A stretch of DNA of 20,232 nt from Phoronis australis. Its lineage: Eukaryota; Phoronida; Phoronidae. Of this stretch, positions 1-8,123 are shown one piece after another. The stretch is from positions 1 through 20,232 of the forward strand of contig NMRA01000304.1 of assembly GCA_002633005.1 (NCBI GenBank), read 5' to 3'. The notes under the pieces were generated by a model. That model saw only the letters and a program-made list of their open reading frames with translations. It was not told where the DNA came from and did no database searches. Every line of letters begins with the position of its first letter. Position 1 is the first letter of the stretch. The translations under genes and the position numbers were made by a program.

Positions 1-75
1 GTTTTGTTCAGAAAGTATGAACGCAACGGAATAAAGACCGTGAAAAATGAAAAGTGTCGTGTATTCAACAAATAT

Positions 76-136
76 ATGTAAGTATGTATGTTTGTATGTA
101 TGTATGTATGTGTGTATGTATGTATGTATCTATCTA
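76..136. repeat. TATG/GTAT microsatellite
   Basis: The segment is a run of TATG tetramers with scattered variants (TTTG, TGTG) that ends in TATC units. It is an ordinary imperfect tetranucleotide microsatellite with no coding potential. Confidence 0.95.
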
Positions 137-138
137 AG

Positions 139-1151
139 GCATTTGCAGAGTAAGCTCAGTCCTCGAACCCAAGTCCATTTCTGAAGCTTTTGGCATGAAG
201 TACCACAGAACAGTATACTAGTACTTGATCTTTATTCATCATCTAGTCTCAAATGAGAAACTCGACCGAAACAAGGACATGGATCCAGACAACGGGATAA
301 CAAGGACTGCTGTTGCTGGATGTTTATGCTTTGCCGTAAAGCAAATCCGGGTGAGAACGCGCTACGCCGGTATTAGCGCTCCTTACTCAGTGAACATCGC
401 GTAATAAAGGACCAGTGACCGGTTGCAAGAAACAGTCGCAGTGGGGCCTCAGATATGTTCCTCAAATTTCTTGTGCATTTCTGGACACTGCGTAGGCCTA
501 AACGCTATTTCTCTGGTAGAATCTTCACTTAGAATTAACAGCAATTCTTTTTGTTTAGACGACAACGTATTTTTAAACGTGACTTGAAGCTTTTGACTTT
601 TATCTTAGATTTGGCGAAGTGTCGTACAAAACGTCTGTTTGCAAGGTGAGTCATCTCTTCAAAAATGAAATTAAACAGTTGACATCTACCAAGGTATGTC
701 GCCGATTACTTTGTTGTAGACTTAGCGGTATGCTACCTTGTTTACATGTAGTTGTTGTTTTACACACATAGTTGAAAACGACGTCGCAATCAAATGCTTT
801 ATGAATTTGTTCGCTTAATTAAAAACCACTTGAACAGCATCTGGTGAGCTATTTTTGATATTTACTAACACATACTAGGGTTATTGATGCCTGTTGATCT
901 CAAACGTACTTATTTTGTAATTTAAAATTCGAAAAGAAAAAGTGAAGCGAGATTTTCAGCGATGCGCTACCATTTTGTCACTGGACTTCAGATTTTCTTT
1001 AAATATTTAAGGGAGGCGTCGAGTTCCTTAAGGTTACTGAAAACCTTATCAAGGTAAGGAAAATTTTGGGACTTGAGGAAAAACTTCTTACCCGAAGACA
1101 AAATAATCTTAAAGAAATGGTCAAAAGATTAGGGAAACCATCAAAACTTAA
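139..1151. other. Unclassified non-coding sequence
   Basis: Apart from the micro-exon candidate at 609-645, I see no sustained reading frame, RNA gene or recognisable repeat here. One TAGGCCTA octamer lies at 493-500. Confidence 0.6.
609..645 (+). CDS. Micro-exon candidate (37 nt), product unknown
   Basis: A pyrimidine-rich tract ending in TATCTTAG (to 608) precedes 37 nt that end in GCAAG, followed by the near-ideal donor GTGAGT at 646-651. Two frames are open through it (beginning IWRSVV or LAKCRT), so no frame can be chosen. Both splice signals are good for such a short segment, but no partner exon is visible in the window. It may equally be a non-coding 5' UTR exon or chance. Function cannot be assigned. 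Confidence 0.2.
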
Positions 1152-1603
1152 TTAAAGGAGAATGCCACCCAGAAAACAACCTATTTTGTATCAATCTAGA
1201 TCGAGTAGTTCTACTCAATAACGGCACGTTCGGTTGCGTTACCTGACACCTGACGGCAGACGGAGGTGTTGAAATTATCTAATGACGTAATTGGTTTCAC
1301 ACGCAGTCTGTTCAGCAGTTCACAACACGGGTTAATGGCGTCAGCTTATCGCTTGAATTCATCGTTTAACACCAATAAATCATCAAACTTCGATGTAAAA
1401 CCCTTAAAAATACACCGAGCTCTTATAAAATCATGTTGTTTTATTTCACTGTTACGGATTTACTGGTTTTGGACACACCGTAGCCTACAAAGTTAGGAGG
1501 GCCAATTTACCAAGGTCCGTAGCAGGAGTTTGGGGTCTGTTCGGAGATAAATTCGAAGTATTTTTCCGTAAAATACAGACAGGAGAACCTACATCTGTGT
1601 TGT

Positions 1604-1764
1604 TACTCTGCGCGTGTAAGCGCAGAGTACTGTTGTTCCTGGGTTTTCTTCAATTTTATTCTTATTCTTATTCTCCTTATTATTACTCTGCGCGAGTAAG
1701 CGCAGAGTACTGTTGTTCCTGGGTTTTCTTCAATTTTATTCTTCTTCTTATTCTTCTTATTCTA
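1604..1764. repeat. 80-bp tandem duplication of a 5' hairpin plus TTCTTA tract
   Basis: The unit starting at 1605 recurs at 1685, exactly 80 bp later, nearly unchanged over its first 58 bp. Each copy opens with a 10-bp stem (1604-1613 with 1620-1629; 1684-1693 with 1700-1709) and a 6-nt loop. A shared stretch containing TGTTGTTCCTGGG follows, then a TTCTTATTC-type pyrimidine tract. The loops differ by one base (GTGTAA versus GAGTAA). Confidence 0.85.
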
Positions 1765-2054
1765 ATTCTTCTTCGACCAACTTTGAGGCTTAATAACTCC
1801 AAATTGGGTGCATTTACGGTCTTTAAATTCAGCATATAACTTTTGACAGTATATAAATTTTGATTGGATATATAATCATATTCCATATTGCACCGGAAAA
1901 GGTCGTTTGGTGCAAAGGTCATATAATTTTCAAAATGCTACTCCTCCTTCAGTTTTAAAGCTATCATTTTCAAATTCGGTGCACAGGTATATGTCAACAT
2001 GACAATTTAAAAAATTACTTTTCTAAGTAATAGGGTCATCCAATCAGGTGAAAT

Positions 2055-2067
2055 AGGTCAAAGGTCA
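2055..2067 (+). promoter_or_regulatory. Perfect DR1 nuclear-receptor motif, repeat unit 1
   Basis: The sequence is AGGTCA-A-AGGTCA, two direct half-sites spaced by one base. This is the consensus bound by HNF4, RXR heterodimers and COUP-TF in animals. Occupancy here is unknown. Single AGGTCA or GGTCAT half-sites recur elsewhere in the same unit. Confidence 0.5.
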
Positions 2068-2486
2068 TTAGGTGCAAACTAAAATTTTGAGCTAGACACT
2101 TCAAATTGACAGGTCTGATAGCCACAGGAAAATTAAATTGGAATCCAAAGTTTCAGGTCATTTAGTGCAAACATGGGGTCATTAGGTGCATTTTTCTTCT
2201 GAAAATTTGACTTTTTCAATCAGCAAGTATTCTGATGTGTCAACCGTTAGACAACTGTGATTCTCAGCGTTAAACACATTTTCCATGGGCTTTGCAATAA
2301 TTCTCCTAAAGATGCTTAAAATGCACCGGATAAGGTCAATTAGTGCAAAGGTCATGTAACGTTCAAAATGTTATATCTCTTACGTTTTTCAAGGAATTCT
2401 TTTCAATTTCAGCACACTGGTGAAAGTCAACATGCCAAGTGAATACCCTACTTTACATTGCAATAAGCTTAACCAATCAGAAAAAT

Positions 2487-2499
2487 AGGTCAAAGGTCA
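2487..2499 (+). promoter_or_regulatory. Perfect DR1 nuclear-receptor motif, repeat unit 2
   Basis: The same 13 bases as the site at 2055-2067 occur exactly 432 bp further on, in the next tandem unit. They are preserved although the flanking bases have diverged between the units. Confidence 0.5.
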
Positions 2500-2937
2500 T
2501 TGAGTGCAAACTAAAATTTTGAGCTAGAGACTTCAGAATTAGCTATCTGTTTACTAAGCGCGATTGAGTTTGAATTCTAAATTTTCAGGTCATTTGGTGC
2601 ACCCATGGTGTCATTAGGTGCATTTTTCTTCTGAAAGTTTGACCACTTCATTCATCTTGTATTCTGAAGTGCTTAAAGTAAAACATCTGTGATTATTAGC
2701 ATTAACCACACTTTTTATCGAGTTAACAATTACTCCCTCATCGGGGCTCATAATACACCGGAAGAGGTCAATTAATGGAAATGTCATCAAAAAATTGATA
2801 TGTAATTTCTCCTACAACTTTAAAGAATTCCTTTTCATATTGGTAAACTGGTCGCTGTCAGTAACTTCCCATAATAATTCCAGTAATACGCACGCGCTGA
2901 GTCCGTTATTGTCACGCCGTGACAATAATATTTCTAG

Positions 2938-2993
2938 TTTATACTAGTATAATATACTAATATAATAGTATAATCTAGTATAGTTTATACTTG
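2938..2993. repeat. AT-rich TATACTAGTATA-type palindromic tract
   Basis: Immediately after the Helitron-like 3' end lies a self-complementary run built from TATAC/TAGTATA/ATAATA words, including the perfect palindrome TATACTAGTATA. It could extrude as a cruciform. It may be a pre-existing AT-rich insertion target. Confidence 0.7.
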
Positions 2994-3025
2994 TGATTTT
3001 TGAGCTCTAAACACACAAAACGCTT

Positions 3026-3140
3026 GTTATCCCGGACAGGGGCTCGGAACCCTATCAGGCCCATCGTCGCGGCCGGACTGACTCGTTATCCTGTCCAGTG
3101 GCTCGGAGCCCGATCAGACCCGTTGCGGCCGCCGGGTCTG
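3026..3140. repeat. GC-rich direct repeat, two copies about 59 bp apart
   Basis: GTTATC starts at 3026 and 3085, and GCTCGGA at 3042 and 3101. Both copies continue through a TATCAGGCCC / GATCAGACCC stretch into GCGGCC. The GC content stands out against the AT-rich surroundings. A short minus-strand open frame crosses the block but resembles no known protein. Confidence 0.75.
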
Positions 3141-3830
3141 GCACGAACATAAACCAGCTAATTGAGTTGGAAACTAAGCCTCCAGTCACGAAAAGACTAT
3201 AATAGTGAGCCAAAGAAATAATGTCCACGTAATTATTTATGTGAATTAGCCACGAAACTGAAAATCTACTTACTTGTCGATCGGGGGCCGCGAAGTCGGT
3301 TTCCCCTTCCACAGACCGTCAGGGCAAAGGTTGTACAGTAACAATGATTTGAATAATTTATTTGTATTTCTAAACAAAGATTCCCCTAACATGTGACCAT
3401 AGCATATTATGTATCACAACAGCTTTCTATCAGCAATTACTGAATTAGCATGCGTCTCGGTGCCCGGTCAATTACCTTTGTTGCCGGCATCAAAAGCCGG
3501 TAACGCAGTGTTTTATTCATTACTGGCTTCTCAAAACATTTGAACTCACGAGCACTCAAAGGCATTACAAATTGTATCTAATGAGACAGACTTTGCTTCA
3601 GTTTCATATAAGCATTGGTTAGGATGAGAATTATTCATTTTGAAACAGAACGCAGAATAATAAACGTCTACAAGGCAACTCGCCGGCGCCAATCCCGACT
3701 TAGCAAGAGCGGCATCCGACGAAGACTTCACGGGTCGGATCGTTAGGTTTCACAAGTTATTAGTTCGAACCGGAATACACTGATCAAGGAATACTAGAGA
3801 GGCGTCATGAACATACACAGGCAACGGAAC
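3141..3830. other. Unclassified non-coding sequence
   Basis: No sustained coding frame, RNA gene or clear repeat is seen. A weak inverted pair (TTGCCGGC and GCCGGTAA, around 3480-3503) is probably chance. Confidence 0.5.
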
Positions 3831-3871
3831 GTATGGATAGTTCTTCGGTAAGCCGGAATTCGTCAGAGAAA

Positions 3872-4129
3872 TCAGTCGACGAAATGCCGACCACAGATAT
3901 GGAGATGTTTCGCGGCCTCATACTTGCTATTAACAGCGTACCTTTCATTCTTCACTACCGCGAGCCACTTCCTAAGCTCTTCGGGTTCTCGAGGAAGTCG
4001 AAAAAACAATATACCCACTTTTTTCGCAGCTTCCAGTTCGGACAAGCGGGAACGATGCACCGCAATATAGCGGCATTCACTCTGCAGACGAACCACTGAC
4101 GTCGCTGCGTCGTTTCTCACCTTCCTCAA
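3872..4129 (-). pseudogene. Frameshifted THAP zinc-finger domain
   Basis: On the minus strand the frame contains ILFFRLPREPEELRKWL and ends HLHICGRHF, which matches the second half of a THAP domain: the F-x-L-P core, the conserved W, and the final C-x2-H-F of the C2CH zinc site. In this frame the expected N-terminal cysteine pair is missing. A neighbouring frame supplies it as RCIVPACPN (codons around 4040-4058). The frames meet at a six-T run (4018-4023), where loss of one base would explain the shift. The frame ends two codons after CGRHF. THAP domains bind DNA in transcription regulators and in P-element transposases. Decay, or a sequencing error in the homopolymer, would look the same here. 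Confidence 0.65.
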
Positions 4130-4244
4130 AGGTTAACGCGACACCTCTTGGTAAGGTGAGGTCGACCGTATAAGAGGCGATGTGGATATAGACCGATTAA
4201 GACGGTAAAAAAGTCTAATTAAATCGGGTGGTATTCTCCTTTAA

Positions 4245-4786
4245 GTAAAATCGTAGATTATAGACAACAGATTCGCAACTCCTACATTTTCTTCCGTGCT
4301 AGCTAAGAGGCGCCGCCACTCTCCTAAATTTTCTGGTGCAGTTTCCGGTTAGTGTATTTTGACGAGAAATATTCGCATCTACTTTACTGTCCAGTACAAC
4401 GAAAAAAATATTAATTTCGGTATTGAAACGCTGTTCAAAGTCTTTCAATAGTAGAAGTGTTGGTATCGTGAGTACTTTTGGTAATGCTACTGGTAATTAA
4501 TTACAAAATTCAAACTTCGGTGGCGACTGATTACTACGAAAGCATGTTTGTGCACAAATTCCAAGGAGTACCTGTGAATGCAAAAGATACTTATATAACG
4601 TTTTTGGTTTAGAAAAATATTAATTTTGTTCGAATCAAAAATGCGCCTCTGCAACGATTTGACTATTTTAACCTTTGCATGTTTACAATTCAAAATTCTC
4701 CCATTATTTTATCCCCGTTTGAAGGCTGGTAACAGGCACTCGTCCACTGAGGACATTTTCTTAGCCTGGGTTCCTGAATGAATTGT
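4245..4786. other. Unclassified AT-rich sequence
   Basis: Short open frames occur on both strands but none resembles a protein, and no repeat or RNA gene is recognised. Confidence 0.5.
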
Positions 4787-4820
4787 ACTTCCGGTTTCGC
4801 GGCAAGTTCAAAATGGCGGT
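4787..4820 (+). promoter_or_regulatory. ETS plus YY1-type core promoter around a possible start codon
   Basis: ACTTCCGG (4787-4794) is a consensus ETS/GABP site. Fifteen bases downstream, CAAAATGGCGG (4809-4819) matches the YY1 motif CAARATGGCGGC, which in animal housekeeping genes often overlaps the first ATG. Both lie in a locally GC-rich patch (TTTCGCGGCAAG). The orientation is towards the plus strand. Confidence 0.45.
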
Positions 4821-4840
4821 GGTTCTCAGGGGTGCGAATC
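4813..4840 (+). CDS. Candidate first coding exon, product unknown
   Basis: The ATG inside the YY1-like motif opens MAVVLRGAN and runs into the near-consensus donor GTGAGT at 4841-4846, leaving a phase-1 codon. ETS site, YY1 site, ATG and strong donor in 60 bases are typical of a short first exon. The nearest acceptor-like site (TACCCTACAG, to 5091) joins in phase to a frame that stops after ten codons, so the next exon is not identified and may lie further away. Family unknown. Confidence 0.3.
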
Positions 4841-4846
4841 GTGAGT

Positions 4847-5690
4847 GGCGGGTTCATTTAAACTTTTTTCGAGTGCAGATCGTGTATTAGTTATGGGGTA
4901 GGTACTTCTTGGATCCTTATAACATCCTCTAACCATGTGATAAGGGTTAACAATGTGTGCGACAAGGACTTGAAGCGGATTTTTCTAAGGGCGAAAACGG
5001 TAATATTTCAGAAGGGCAATACTTAGTATCCTTTATGCACGGGGCCCTTTTGTTACATTAGGAGTGGGATTGGTTCATTATGTACCCTACAGGTGGCATA
5101 GGACTTTACAAAACTGGTTGAAGAATTTTGTTTTCGTCATAAACGTTCGTTTGAAAGGCTTAAGTTTGGAAATGTTAGGACTTAAGGCAGAAATTTACAA
5201 ACCATTTGTCCGCTTACAAAAATTTAACATTGAAGAACAAAAACAACCTTCACACCCCTCTGGTGTTCCATGTTTTCAAAGAAGTTGGTTGCATTTTCAT
5301 AGACTGCAGTAGAGAGATTTTGCTGTTGAATTGCGAGATAGATTTTGACTGGTCCAGGTGATAATTTCTAAAGTATTAATGCAATCCTTATTTATCTTAA
5401 AGGTTTTACCAGCGTTCTATTTATTTGTTCACGAATGTGAACTTGTTGAAATCGCTGATCCAAATCCTGGCCAAATGTGCGCATTCTGCTGAGACCAACC
5501 GTCTGATCAGGACCAGCAAAGAGTAATTTGGTTAATTCGCTCACTAGACTATGGCTGAAGTTCCTCGTAAGGACAGGAGTTCATGAGACACTACCTTTGG
5601 AAGAAATTTAGCGGACAATTTTCGTCAAAAAGTTTACCAGATAGTTTTCATCAAAACGGAGAAAGCAAAAATGGATTTGTAAAGACAGGA
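4847..5690. other. No supported gene
   Basis: An 82-codon plus-strand frame at 5064-5312 does not join the exon at 4813-4840 in phase and resembles nothing known. A minus-strand acceptor-like TCTCTACTGCAG near 5306-5317 leads into short frames only. The rest is unclassified. Confidence 0.4.
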
Positions 5691-5912
5691 TCAAGTAGTA
5701 GGCCTACCAGAGCCTCTTAAAAAACATTCATCTTCAAAGTGCCTTGAACAAATGTATAAAGTATTATTGCTGAAACAACTGCCATTCACGTTGACACAAG
5801 AAGTAAGCTTTTCTTCCCACAGCCGATTATGGGGTCTTCGGATAGTATGGAAGCTAATTCCTTTGCATGTCGCGTGTGTGGCTGAACAACCGGCCACACA
5901 GCAGCCGGCCAT
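5691..5912 (-). CDS. THAP zinc-finger domain exon, first exon of a THAP protein
   Basis: The frame starts MAGCCVAGCSATHATCKG on the minus strand and contains the THAP hallmarks in order: an N-terminal cysteine pair (CVAGC), ISFHTI, a tryptophan in RLWEEKL, and ICSRHFEDECF carrying the last cysteine and histidine of the C2CH site. About 60 residues cover nearly the whole domain. The proline-containing AVPTF-type box expected just after it is not in this frame, so it would lie in the next exon or be lost. A donor-like CTG/GTAGGC at 5702-5707 would end the exon at 5708; without splicing, a stop follows GRPTT. ATGG context and promoter motifs upstream (5933-5987) support the start. Downstream exons to the left were not found. 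A THAP regulator or a P-like transposase remnant are both possible. Confidence 0.65.
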   Translation of the reverse strand: MAGCCVAGCSATHATCKGISFHTIRRPHNRLWEEKLTSCVNVNGSCFSNNTLYICSRHFEDECFLRGSGRPTT

Positions 5913-5932
5913 GATTAGCAGACGACGTACTT

Positions 5933-5987
5933 GCCGGAAATTGCACCAGAAAATTTAGCCAGGTGTCGCCAGTGAATTATGACGTAA
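5933..5987 (-). promoter_or_regulatory. CRE-like and ETS-like sites upstream of the THAP exon
   Basis: TGACGTAA (5980-5987; TTACGTCA on the minus strand) is a CREB/ATF-type site, and CCGGAA at 5933-5938 is an ETS core. Both lie within 80 bases upstream of the minus-strand THAP start codon. The spacing fits a TATA-less promoter; function is inferred. Confidence 0.35.
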
Positions 5988-7029
5988 GGGCTTATGCGTA
6001 AGATCACAGATTTCGTCCATTGAAAGTATACGGAGTTGGCGGTCCACGTACTATGTTAAGTGAAGGAAAAGTCAGAATACGGTCCCCCGCAGTTAAACCC
6101 GTTACTGTTTATTCATGCATTGTTTGTTATTGTCAAAGTAAAGACTCGTCTATTTGCAAGAATCACTGGAAGCCAGTTTTAATTCTGTGCTCCTGGCCCG
6201 GGGTCTCGAACATTCCTGCATTTCAAGAACTTATTACATGCATGAACCGATAACAGATTTGTGGTAGTTTTTTCAGGACCGATACCTGAACTCATCAAAA
6301 ATTCTTTTGAACTGTCAGTAGTTTGGGAGAGAAATAGAGAGGTAATAGGCTATTAACTTACAATAAAAACACAATTGATGAACATATGTATATGTATATA
6401 TGTATTAAGTGAAATGTTGTAAAACACAGTTGCTACAATACAATAGAATACAATATAATATAAGTGAGTAATAGAAAATGTAAGACGGGTATTATTAGTA
6501 TTTACTATTCAAACATTTGACATTCGATTGGAAGACTGACATATGGAATCAATAGCATAAGTATTTCAATTAATAAATATACTTGACACCACAGTAAAAA
6601 TGAATAAATAGGGGCCACCTATCTACACTCAAAATACAAGTAGTGTTTCTGGGTAGTAGTGCAATTTATTTATGCTTATTCACGATGGACATAGTTACAG
6701 GAGAAGCACTGCATTGTAAGCATCAAGTCATTTATTCCTGTAATATCTTGAAGGCCCTGCAAGTGAGTGGGTGCTTATCGTATCCAGAACTGACGGGGGT
6801 GTTTTTACTTTCATTGTTGGTTCTAGGATTGTGGAAACGTAAACAGAGAGTTGTCGTGCTCCATTTCTGTAAGAAAACTCTTGAGTATACATGTAGGTCT
6901 TAAGGAAGAGCAGAGTTTCTGGGAACGAGAATTTCTAATTGGCCTGTTGTTTCGGTTGTGACAACAAATGAAACTATTTTGAAAGTAATGTAGAAGTTGG
7001 TTATGTAAAATATTTTCAAGCAGGATAGC
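5988..7029. other. No supported gene; AT-rich with short simple repeats
   Basis: TATG/TATA-rich simple sequence lies around 6385-6405 and an AATAC/AATAT-type run around 6435-6462. Short open frames exist on both strands, none protein-like. Confidence 0.5.
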
Positions 7030-7089
7030 AGGTCACTACTCCAAAGGCCCACTACTCGAAGGTCACTATTTCCAAGGCCTACTACTCCC
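7030..7089. repeat. Two tandem copies of a 30-bp unit
   Basis: AGGTCACTACT starts at 7030 and AGGTCACTATT at 7060. Both continue through CCAAAGGCC- or CCAAGGCC-like sequence to ACTACTC. In one minus-strand frame this reads as repeats of VVGL-x-x-SDL, but that frame looks accidental. Confidence 0.75.
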
Positions 7090-7201
7090 ACAAAAACTGT
7101 TACTACGAATATTCAAAATTTTAAAATGATATTGATGCTAGATTCAGTAAAAACAACGCTACTCTGAAAAAAACATTACTTTGAATTGGACGGCCAAAAA
7201 A

Positions 7202-7257
7202 GGATCGGACAGGAAACCCGAGAACCGATGAAATTGCCTGGGTTTCCTGTCCGATCC
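7202..7257. repeat. Perfect 18-bp inverted repeat with 20-nt loop
   Basis: GGATCGGACAGGAAACCC (7202-7219) is followed after 20 bases by its exact reverse complement (7240-7257). Either strand, if transcribed, would form a stable hairpin. A smaller 8-bp hairpin (7322-7329 with 7337-7344, CTGAAGTC) lies just downstream. Confidence 0.9.
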
Positions 7258-7266
7258 ACGGGATAC

Positions 7267-7461
7267 CTGTTTTAATGATTGGAGTTCGTGTTTTTCAGGT
7301 TGGTTAGCTGTTTTCAAGGTGCTGAAGTCTGTTTTCGACTTCAGGATATCTGTTTTACACCATGGTTCCTGTTTCGATGGAGCACCTTGATATTGCTGTG
7401 CCATATTGTGACATTGGGAGTTGAATGAGTTTACATCGTATTTTGTCATTGTATCAGCCAT
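7267..7461 (-). CDS. Candidate first exon, product unknown
   Basis: A minus-strand frame starts MADTMTKYDVNSF in favourable context (AAGATGG) and stays open for 65 codons to AAACAG, followed by the donor-like GTATCC at 7261-7266. The peptide is polar, rich in lysine, glutamine and serine, and has a loose internal repeat (KTDILKS, KTDFSTL, KTANQ). No family is recognised. The perfect hairpin at 7202-7257 would lie in the following intron. It could be spurious. Confidence 0.2.
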
Positions 7462-7469
7462 CTTAATTT

Positions 7470-7664
7470 TTACTGTTTGCCATTGTGTTTTATAAGGTTT
7501 GTCATGCCTTTTTGTAGGTCACCTGGTTGTCCGAACTCTTCAAAAAAGGTGTAACCTTGCAGATAGTAATCTAAGGCTCTTCTCTTGACCGAAAAGTGCT
7601 CCGGAATTTTCTCCCGGTTACCTGTGTCAACGCCATTTTCTTCTTGGCTTGTGACGCATGGCAA
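7470..7664 (-). CDS. Candidate exon, product unknown
   Basis: A minus-strand frame starting MPCVTSQEENG contains a protein-like stretch KRRALDYYLQGYTFFEE, with a donor-like CCAG/GTGACC shortly after it. If unspliced it ends at a stop near 7470, only about 10 bases before the MADTM candidate. No family is recognised, and the ATG context is only fair. It may be a fragment of a real exon or chance. Confidence 0.2.
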   Translation of the reverse strand: MPCVTSQEENGVDTGNREKIPEHFSVKRRALDYYLQGYTFFEEFGQPGDLQKGMTNLIKHNGKQ

Positions 7665-7736
7665 CCAATGAGCTATATATTTATCTCATTGGTGGCAACA
7701 AAAGACTATGTCTATGGTGGCAACACTGACTAATAT

Positions 7737-8036
7737 CATTGGCGGATTTAGGGGAGGGCCAAGGGGGCCATGGACGCCCTAAAATTCTACCAGATACCAT
7801 TTGGGAGTTGGGGTGCGAGCAAGCAGGGGCTAGTCGTCGGGGGAGAATAAACAATGCATAGGCCCTGAACAAACTAAACAAACCCCGTTTACCGTTTTTT
7901 TTAGTCAACAGGTCCGTAACCCCAAGCATTCAAGGCCTCTGCGTCCCCACATTTTAGGCTGGGCGCGCGCATCTGCCGAAATTCTGGTTATTCCCGTACC
8001 ATGCCCCCCTAACTCAAAATCCTGGATCCGTCCCTG
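7737..8036. mobile_element. hAT-like MITE, about 300 bp
   Basis: The left end reads CATTGGCGGATTTAGG and the reverse complement of the right end reads CAGGGACGGATCCAGG: 11 of 16 bases match, both starting with the CA typical of hAT ends. Similarity resumes inward as GGGGGCCATGG versus GGGGGGCATGG. The length and lack of coding fit a non-autonomous derivative. Flanks contain TAATAT (left) and AATATA (right), but a clean 8-bp target duplication is not seen, so the boundaries may be off by a few bases. Confidence 0.5.
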
Positions 8037-8123
8037 AATATAGATGTCACTACCCGTCCGATCTCGCAAAGGTTCGTTGATCCACAGACATATAGGATAA
8101 AACTCATTTTATTATTTAACTAT

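Larger units (their letters stand above)
1891..2875. repeat. Tandem repeat of period about 432 bp, just over two copies
   Basis: The anchor CACCGG followed by a GGTC/GTGCAAA(G)GTCAT-like stretch occurs at 1891, 2324 and 2756, spacings of 433 and 432 bp. Further shared blocks include the DR1 site, the stretch containing GCAAACTAAAATTTTGAGCT, and GTGCATTTTTCTTCTGAAA. The third copy is cut off near 2875. The block from about 1795 may be a degenerate partial copy before the first anchor. There is no long open frame, and the units look like the core satellite of the surrounding element. Confidence 0.85.
1605..2937 (+). mobile_element. Helitron/Helentron-like non-autonomous element with tandem-repeat core
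   Basis: The 3' end has Helitron architecture: a perfect 11-bp palindrome (TTATTGTCACG at 2906-2916, complement at 2918-2928), nine further bases ending in CTAG (2934-2937, matching CTRR), then a T. The 5' end begins with ACTCTGCGCGT (1605-1615). Its reverse complement matches ACGCGCTGAGT (2892-2902), just before the 3' hairpin, at 10 of 11 bases. That is the asymmetric inverted-repeat layout known for Helitron2/Helentron and their non-autonomous (HINE/DINE-like) derivatives. Between the ends lie a pyrimidine-rich microsatellite and 432-bp tandem units. No Rep/helicase frame is present, so it would need a partner in trans. The exact 5' boundary is uncertain because the 5' hairpin is duplicated. 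Confidence 0.6.
1152..4244. mobile_element. Possible 3.1-kb element bounded by 19-bp inverted repeats
   Basis: Bases 1152-1170 and the reverse complement of 4226-4244 both read TTAAAGGAGAATRCCACCC, differing only at R. They point inward like terminal inverted repeats. A broken THAP domain (3872-4129, minus strand) starts about 115 bp inside the right end and reads inward. P-element transposases begin with a THAP domain near the element's 5' end, so a decayed P-like element is one reading. Against it, no matching 8-bp target duplication is seen, similarity does not extend past 19 bp, and no transposase core is visible. The two motifs may instead belong to separate copies of a shared repeat. 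Confidence 0.25.

Noticed and set aside
3055-3312. 85-codon minus-strand frame
   Set aside because: It partly reads through the duplicated GC-rich block, and no protein similarity is recognised.
5064-5312. 82-codon plus-strand frame as second exon of the 4813 gene
   Set aside because: The splice phase does not match the donor at 4840, and the peptide is unremarkable.
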